From contig CATNBA010000010.1 of the NCBI GenBank assembly GCA_950096985.1, forward strand, positions 1-61,499: a stretch of DNA of 61,499 bases, in the 5' to 3' direction. Position numbers and translations under genes: made by a program. The notes under the pieces are model-generated. The model made no database searches. It was not told the origin of the DNA and saw only the letters and a list, made by a program, of their open reading frames with translations. The first letter of the stretch is position 1, and each line of letters begins with the position of its first letter. The stretch is from an uncultured Candidatus Melainabacteria bacterium (GTDB lineage Bacteria > Cyanobacteriota > Vampirovibrionia > Gastranaerophilales > Gastranaerophilaceae). Positions 57,662-61,499 of the stretch are shown in pieces.

Positions 57662-58228
57662 GGTTGTAGTAATTATAAAATTTCAAAATCATTTTAATAT
57701 ACTATCAAGTTTCTATCTAATTGAGGCGGTGATGTTTTCTCATCATCCGTATCTATTACATCAGAATCTATATTTTTGTATCCAATAGCATCAAGATTCA
57801 AATAGCTGGGGCGTTTTAATTATAGCTAAAATCGCGAAACCTACTCCCATATAACTTGCATTCTCATGATACTAAATTTTTCTAAAATTGTCAAATATAT
57901 ATTTCTGCAAACCCTTGTTATTATTGAGTTTATGTTATACAATAAATTTTTCAACAGGTCGGACATCCGCTCTAAATCAGCATTTTTACAAATGAATAAT
58001 TATGAAGAAATATTAAATGCAATACAAAAATTTTGTCCGTCCGCCACCAATCGTTGCCTATCTCTCGTGTAACAATCTCGGATTAGATATACTTAAAACT
58101 TTGTCATGATAATAAGGTCGATATATTCATCAGTGTTTTTATATAATCCATTACTTCCTATACTTCTATATATAGGATATTTATAATAAACTTGTTCTTT
58201 TTTGTTTTTTCTTTCCCCCGCCGGAAGT
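57662..58228. other. Non-coding stretch inside the element
   Basis: I see no supported gene here. Two short frames at 57594-57788 and 57866-58072 lack ribosome sites and recognisable products. The region is AT-rich with no clear hairpin terminator. It may contain decayed genes. Confidence 0.5.
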
Positions 58229-58531
58229 TTATTTTCTATAAGAACCAGTATAACGACCAGAACTATTATAACTGTTATATCCGTTATTGGTTTTCTTTAA
58301 ATTTCCTGTATATCGACTTGAACTATCATAAGTTTTATAGCCGTTAGAGGTACTTTTCATTTCTCCAGTGTATCTACCTGAACTATCGTACATTTTATAA
58401 CCGCTAGATGTTTCTTTCATAACTCCAGTATATCTGCCGTAATTATCATACATTTTTATATCTTCCGCATTAACTGAATGCGAACCTAAAAGCATTGTCA
58501 TAAATAAAAAACACATCACGTATTTTTTCAT
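58229..58531 (-). CDS. Small secreted protein with four tandem GRYTG repeats
   Basis: The 100-aa protein has a signal peptide (residues 1-22, ending VNA) and then 3.7 copies of a 20-residue repeat at 27-46, 47-66, 67-86 and 87-100. The consensus is YDSSGRYTGxMKxTSNGYK. The units are Tyr/Gly/Ser/Thr-rich and basic, as in short beta-hairpin surface repeats. GGAGG precedes the ATG. I do not recognise the family. Confidence 0.75.
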   Translation of the reverse strand: MKKYVMCFLFMTMLLGSHSVNAEDIKMYDNYGRYTGVMKETSSGYKMYDSSGRYTGEMKSTSNGYKTYDSSSRYTGNLKKTNNGYNSYNSSGRYTGSYRK

Positions 58532-58546
58532 ATACCCTCCTAATTC

Positions 58547-58621
58547 TTACCGCCAACCCAATAATGTTGCTATACACATCATTACAATTACTATAATTAC
58601 ATTTTTAATAAAATTCATCAT
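58547..58621 (-). CDS. Possible 24-aa hydrophobic peptide
   Basis: A short frame from ATG 58621 encodes MMNFIKNVIIVIVMMCIATL ending LLGWR, a single membrane helix. AGGAG lies 11 nt upstream, slightly far. It lies 15 nt before the secreted repeat gene. It could be a leader, a membrane toxin-like peptide or chance. Confidence 0.3.
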   Translation of the reverse strand: MMNFIKNVIIVIVMMCIATLLGWR

Positions 58622-58769
58622 TATCAAACAAACTCCTGTTCTAATAAACTAAACAAATAATAATAAACCAAATAATTATAAATATAATAAACATTATTCC
58701 GTTACCTTTTCTGTACACTGTTTTCCGTTGCTAAAACTATTTATACACAACGAGAGATGATTGCAAGTT

Positions 58770-59525
58770 TTATTTTTGACAATACTTTCTGATTACACAT
58801 TCATTGCATTTAGGCGTGGCGGTACAAATTTCGCCATAACCCTTTGAGCAATAATTCCATAAAAGGTAATCCATTTTTGCTTGACTAATGCCGATTTGTT
58901 TTGATAGTTCTTGAAATTCATCTATAATCTTGTAATCAGATTTTGCCGTTACTAAATTTAATCTTTCCGCGGCGGCGATTCTTTTAATATGCACATCAGG
59001 TTTAATAATATCTATTCCGACATTTCTGACATACTCGCACGCAATCGGCACACCCATATACTTAATTTTGTAGGTGCTATTACTATCGGCAAGTAATTTG
59101 ATAATGTTTGACGGTGTGCTGTGCGTTATAAATTTTTCCAAACTGCCGAAATCTTGCTCAATTTGTTCAAAAGTTTCAATATTGGCTTTTAACGACTGCA
59201 TTTGATTTTTAGTTGTATATGGATTATGACATTTTATAGCAGTAATCTCGTTAATTAAATCTTCCGCCGATTTTTCTTTTAATTGTTGGCGGTCAAAGTT
59301 ACAAAAAATTTCATCAAGCTTTGTTTGATTATCTTTAATTTTCTTCCACGATACCAAAGCACTAAGTTGAGCATATACAAAACCACGTAAATGTTCTTCA
59401 AAGCTAAAACTTTTGCCGTGTTTCCTTTGCCCTACCGCCTCTAATATAGTCAAGTCAATGTCTTGTACCTTGTCTTTTAGGTATTCCTCAAGAATATTAA
59501 ACATTTGTTGATAGTCTTTATCCAT
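58770..59525 (-). CDS. HhH-GPD superfamily DNA glycosylase-like protein
   Basis: The 251-aa protein ends in a C-x5-C-x2-C-x5-C cluster (Cys 234, 240, 243, 249), close to the endonuclease III iron-sulfur pattern C-x6-C-x2-C-x5-C. The segment before, VGIDIIKPDVHIKRI, has the catalytic Asp (D177) in the HhH-GPD setting. The N-terminal half does not resemble EndoIII or MutY closely. A base-excision or defence role on the element is possible. It is divergent from the XRE gene with a good promoter (59538-59566) and an almost leaderless start. Confidence 0.75.
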   Translation of the reverse strand: MDKDYQQMFNILEEYLKDKVQDIDLTILEAVGQRKHGKSFSFEEHLRGFVYAQLSALVSWKKIKDNQTKLDEIFCNFDRQQLKEKSAEDLINEITAIKCHNPYTTKNQMQSLKANIETFEQIEQDFGSLEKFITHSTPSNIIKLLADSNSTYKIKYMGVPIACEYVRNVGIDIIKPDVHIKRIAAAERLNLVTAKSDYKIIDEFQELSKQIGISQAKMDYLLWNYCSKGYGEICTATPKCNECVIRKYCQK

Positions 59526-59537
59526 AAATCCAATATT

Positions 59538-59566
59538 AAAATACCAAATTAAACTTGTTTTGTCAA
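59538..59566 (-). promoter_or_regulatory. Promoter of the glycosylase-like gene
   Basis: On the minus strand TTGACA (59566-59561) and TATTTT (59543-59538) are 17 nt apart, giving a leader of about 6 nt. AAACT/AGTTT arms (59551-59555 and 59568-59572) flank the -35 box, a possible operator for the divergent XRE protein. Confidence 0.55.
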
Positions 59567-59624
59567 TAGTTTAGTTTTGTTCTTTTGCACTATCAAGCCA
59601 ATTAACATAATAGAAAGGGAAATT

Positions 59625-59948
59625 ATGACAGATATTAAAAAATTACTTGGAGCTAAAATCAGCCAAATACGCAAAGAAAAAGGGTTTTCACAAATTCAAT
59701 TTGCTGAAATGTTGGGACTTTCTACTAATGCTCTAAGTATTATAGAAACTGGAAATGGATTTTTAACCGCTGAAACATTAGAAAAGATATTGGAAAAGTT
59801 AGAACTTGAACCAGATGAGTTATTTTCATTCGGCGGAATAAAGTCTGACGAAGAGCTATATCAGAATATTTTAAAAAATTTAGAAACTATAAAATCAGAT
59901 AGAACAAAACTTGCGGTTATTAGTAATATTCTAAAAACAATTATCTAA
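59625..59948 (+). CDS. XRE family transcriptional regulator
   Basis: The 107-aa protein has a textbook Cro/C1 helix-turn-helix: LGAKISQIRKEKGFSQ, FAEMLGLSTNALSIIE and LEKILEKLELEPDELF in residues 6-65. A short helical tail follows. AAAGGGA precedes ATG 59625; the longer frame has no ribosome site. It probably controls the divergent glycosylase-like gene and itself. Confidence 0.9.
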   Translation: MTDIKKLLGAKISQIRKEKGFSQIQFAEMLGLSTNALSIIETGNGFLTAETLEKILEKLELEPDELFSFGGIKSDEELYQNILKNLETIKSDRTKLAVISNILKTII

Positions 59949-60149
59949 CATTTATATTCGCATTTATTATTTTGAGAGTGTATTTATGCCTCACCGTCTG
60001 TAAACATTTCATCATTCGCCAGAGAATGCTCTCATCTGAATTTATTTAGGCGGCGGTTTTTAGCACCGAGAAAAATCTTACAACCGAAACTTATTTCCGC
60101 GACCAAGAAACCACATCACACAATGAGAGGGGCTGTATGGGGTATGTAT

Positions 60150-61499
60150 TTATGAAACTTTTTCCCAAGTGTAATAATGTGCAATCCCTTTTTCATCAAT
60201 TGTACAAATTTTTATGGTTGAATAGTCTTCACTAATAATACCATAAGTTTTATCACCTGGTAAACTTCCCAATATCATACGGAATAAAGTATCATTATTA
60301 TTAGAATAAGAATGGCATTCTCGAGTTTTCATACTTGAATAGAATGATAAATTATTGATTTTCCCTTTTATGCCAAATTCTGTATAATCTGTTTCACTTT
60401 TTATTTTAATTTTAAATATACATTCAAAATCTTGTTTAAATTCAAATTTATGTTCTCCTTGATGAGTTTTCCAAGTTCCTGACAGTTTAGAATAATCAAT
60501 ATTATATGGTGTACAATATTTTTCAGCATACTCTAGCATAAAATGATTTTCTTGCTGTGCTTCACTAAATATTGCAGTTTCTTTTTCTACTTCATTCTGT
60601 TCTGCTTTTTTTAATCTGCTTTCTGTATTACCTATATTTGAGTGTATAGAGATATGTCTTTGTTTTAAATCTTCAACTTTTGCTAATAAAGTTTTTGCAT
60701 CATTTATAAAACCACTATTTATATATTGATTTGCTAAATTAGAGATTGATAAAGATTCATCTAATTCAATAGCTTTTAAATATGCGTTTACTGATTGAAT
60801 ATTTAATCCGAATTCATTATATAATACACCAATATTGTTATAATAAGTACCAGATTTAGAAGTATTATTTAATATCTTGTAATGATAAAAACTTAAATTT
60901 TTCCTTTTTTGTTCAGAGTAAGCATAAGCTAACTTGAACCTAATATCAGTATCATTAGGTTCTCGTTTTATATAGCATTCAGCATAATTAAAAAAGTTAT
61001 TCCAGTCTTTATTATCATGAGCTAACATTGCAATACTTTTATATAAATACTTATTATTTTTGTTTTCTGATAGAAGTTCTTCAATATTCAGTAATGCCTC
61101 TTCATAGCCTTTATATGATGAAATACAATTATATTCTTGATAAACAAATTTAGCATATTGCTTTATATCTTCTTTTGTTATTTCTGAAAGTTCTTTAAAT
61201 AAAATAGCCGCTTGTTCAAATGCTTCTAATTTTTTATTATATTCTGCTAATTTCTGTTTTATAAATACGTTATTAGGATATGTTTTTGATAATTCATATA
61301 GCTTATTTATATTTCCATTTTTGCCTAATAATTCCGAACGATACAAAAAAGTAGATTCATATATAATTTTAGTTTCTTCATCTTCTGTTGTTTTTATTAG
61401 TTCTTCATAGCTTTTTTTTACTAAGTCATAATCCTTTGAATAATCTAGATTTATTTCTAAATCAATTTTATGTATATCAATATCATTATTCGTTAAAGT
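60150..61499 (-). CDS. TPR-repeat protein with beta-rich C-terminus, 5' end outside window
   Basis: The frame stays open through the window edge (450 codons visible), so the start is missing. Residues upstream of the C-terminal third form helical TPR-like repeats (SGTYYNNIGVLYNEFGLNIQ, AYLKAIELDESLS, LANQYINSGFINDAKTLLAKV). The last 125 residues, from LSGTWKTHQGEHKFEF, look like a beta-barrel or lipocalin-like domain. It has no signal in the visible part. Function is unknown. A 201-nt gap separates it from the XRE gene, with no feature that I can support. Confidence 0.75.
   Translation of the reverse strand, partial: TLTNNDIDIHKIDLEINLDYSKDYDLVKKSYEELIKTTEDEETKIIYESTFLYRSELLGKNGNINKLYELSKTYPNNVFIKQKLAEYNKKLEAFEQAAILFKELSEITKEDIKQYAKFVYQEYNCISSYKGYEEALLNIEELLSENKNNKYLYKSIAMLAHDNKDWNNFFNYAECYIKREPNDTDIRFKLAYAYSEQKRKNLSFYHYKILNNTSKSGTYYNNIGVLYNEFGLNIQSVNAYLKAIELDESLSISNLANQYINSGFINDAKTLLAKVEDLKQRHISIHSNIGNTESRLKKAEQNEVEKETAIFSEAQQENHFMLEYAEKYCTPYNIDYSKLSGTWKTHQGEHKFEFKQDFECIFKIKIKSETDYTEFGIKGKINNLSFYSSMKTRECHSYSNNNDTLFRMILGSLPGDKTYGIISEDYSTIKICTIDEKGIAHYYTWEKVS

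Larger units (their letters stand above)
55460..61499. mobile_element. Integrated element at tRNA-fMet (left end, incomplete)
   Basis: The sequence leaves the tRNA in its anticodon loop and continues with tyrosine integrase, serine recombinase, small secreted proteins, a DNA glycosylase-like gene with an XRE regulator, and a TPR protein. Gene density drops compared with the housekeeping region. No plasmid, conjugation or phage structural genes are visible, so the element type is open. The right end is outside the window. Confidence 0.75.

Noticed and set aside
57594..58072. Two short plus-strand frames in the element gap
   Set aside because: No ribosome site, overlap with inverted repeats, and no family resemblance.
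58081..58228. Coding extension beyond the GRYTG protein stop
   Set aside because: The in-frame continuation stops after 15 codons; a longer open stretch is in another frame and has no start.

Overview
The window reads as a low-GC, gene-dense bacterial chromosome from a non-photosynthetic relative of Cyanobacteria, most likely a gut Vampirovibrionia/Melainabacteria of the Gastranaerophilales type. The main evidence is the RNA polymerase locus. rpoB is followed by two separate genes, rpoC1 (569 aa) and rpoC2 (1285 aa), and rpoC2 has about 660 residues inserted in its trigger loop, the arrangement known from Cyanobacteria and plastids. MurE carries a DNPR motif (meso-DAP peptidoglycan). There are type IV pilin-like proteins and a haemagglutinin-like secreted protein. 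The lineage assignment is an inference from these features, not from a search.

Layout. 1-12.6 kb: an M16 protease, then the rpoB-rpoC1-rpoC2 operon with a structured leader and a strong terminator. 12.6-18.7 kb: a thioredoxin-like/CcdA pair, ribH, a murQ-gpsA-ricT overlap cluster, two small genes and tRNA-Leu(CAG). 18.7-28.2 kb: mutS, two prepilin genes that are both out of frame at C10 tracts, tgt, ndk, a MATE transporter, and the fatty-acid cluster efp-accB-accC. 28.4-42.5 kb: rsgA-ispA, a PAP2-like protein, a large SWIM/SNF2 helicase, HU, a glycosyltransferase, apt, the rny-ymdB-PHP cluster and pepA. 42.2-51.4 kb: an XRE regulator, a secreted amidase, and the overlapping cluster PBP-murE-nagA-ilvD-Fe-S protein, with convergent proC. 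51.4-55.4 kb: rpmH-rnpA, a conserved unknown, and a secreted adhesin. 55.42 kb to the end: a mobile element inserted in the anticodon loop of the initiator tRNA gene.

The genes form a few functional groups: transcription and RNA turnover (RNA polymerase, RNase Y, RicT-like protein, RNase P protein), peptidoglycan building and recycling (PBP, MurE, amidase, MurQ, NagA), membrane lipid supply (AccB/C, GpsA, IspA), and the cell surface (pilins, adhesin).

Most notable: (1) two prepilin genes each have a strong ribosome site and ATG, then a run of exactly ten C or G that puts the body out of frame; eight or eleven would restore both, which is the pattern of a phase-variable switch. The two tracts share a 17-nt sequence in the same chromosomal orientation although the genes point in opposite directions. 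(2) The initiator tRNA gene, with its own promoter, is cut at the anticodon loop by an element carrying overlapping serine- and tyrosine-recombinase genes. (3) Several genes place a -10 box directly before the ATG and lack a ribosome site, which suggests leaderless transcription. (4) Three operon junctions carry perfect 11-13 bp hairpins directly ahead of the next gene's ribosome site.
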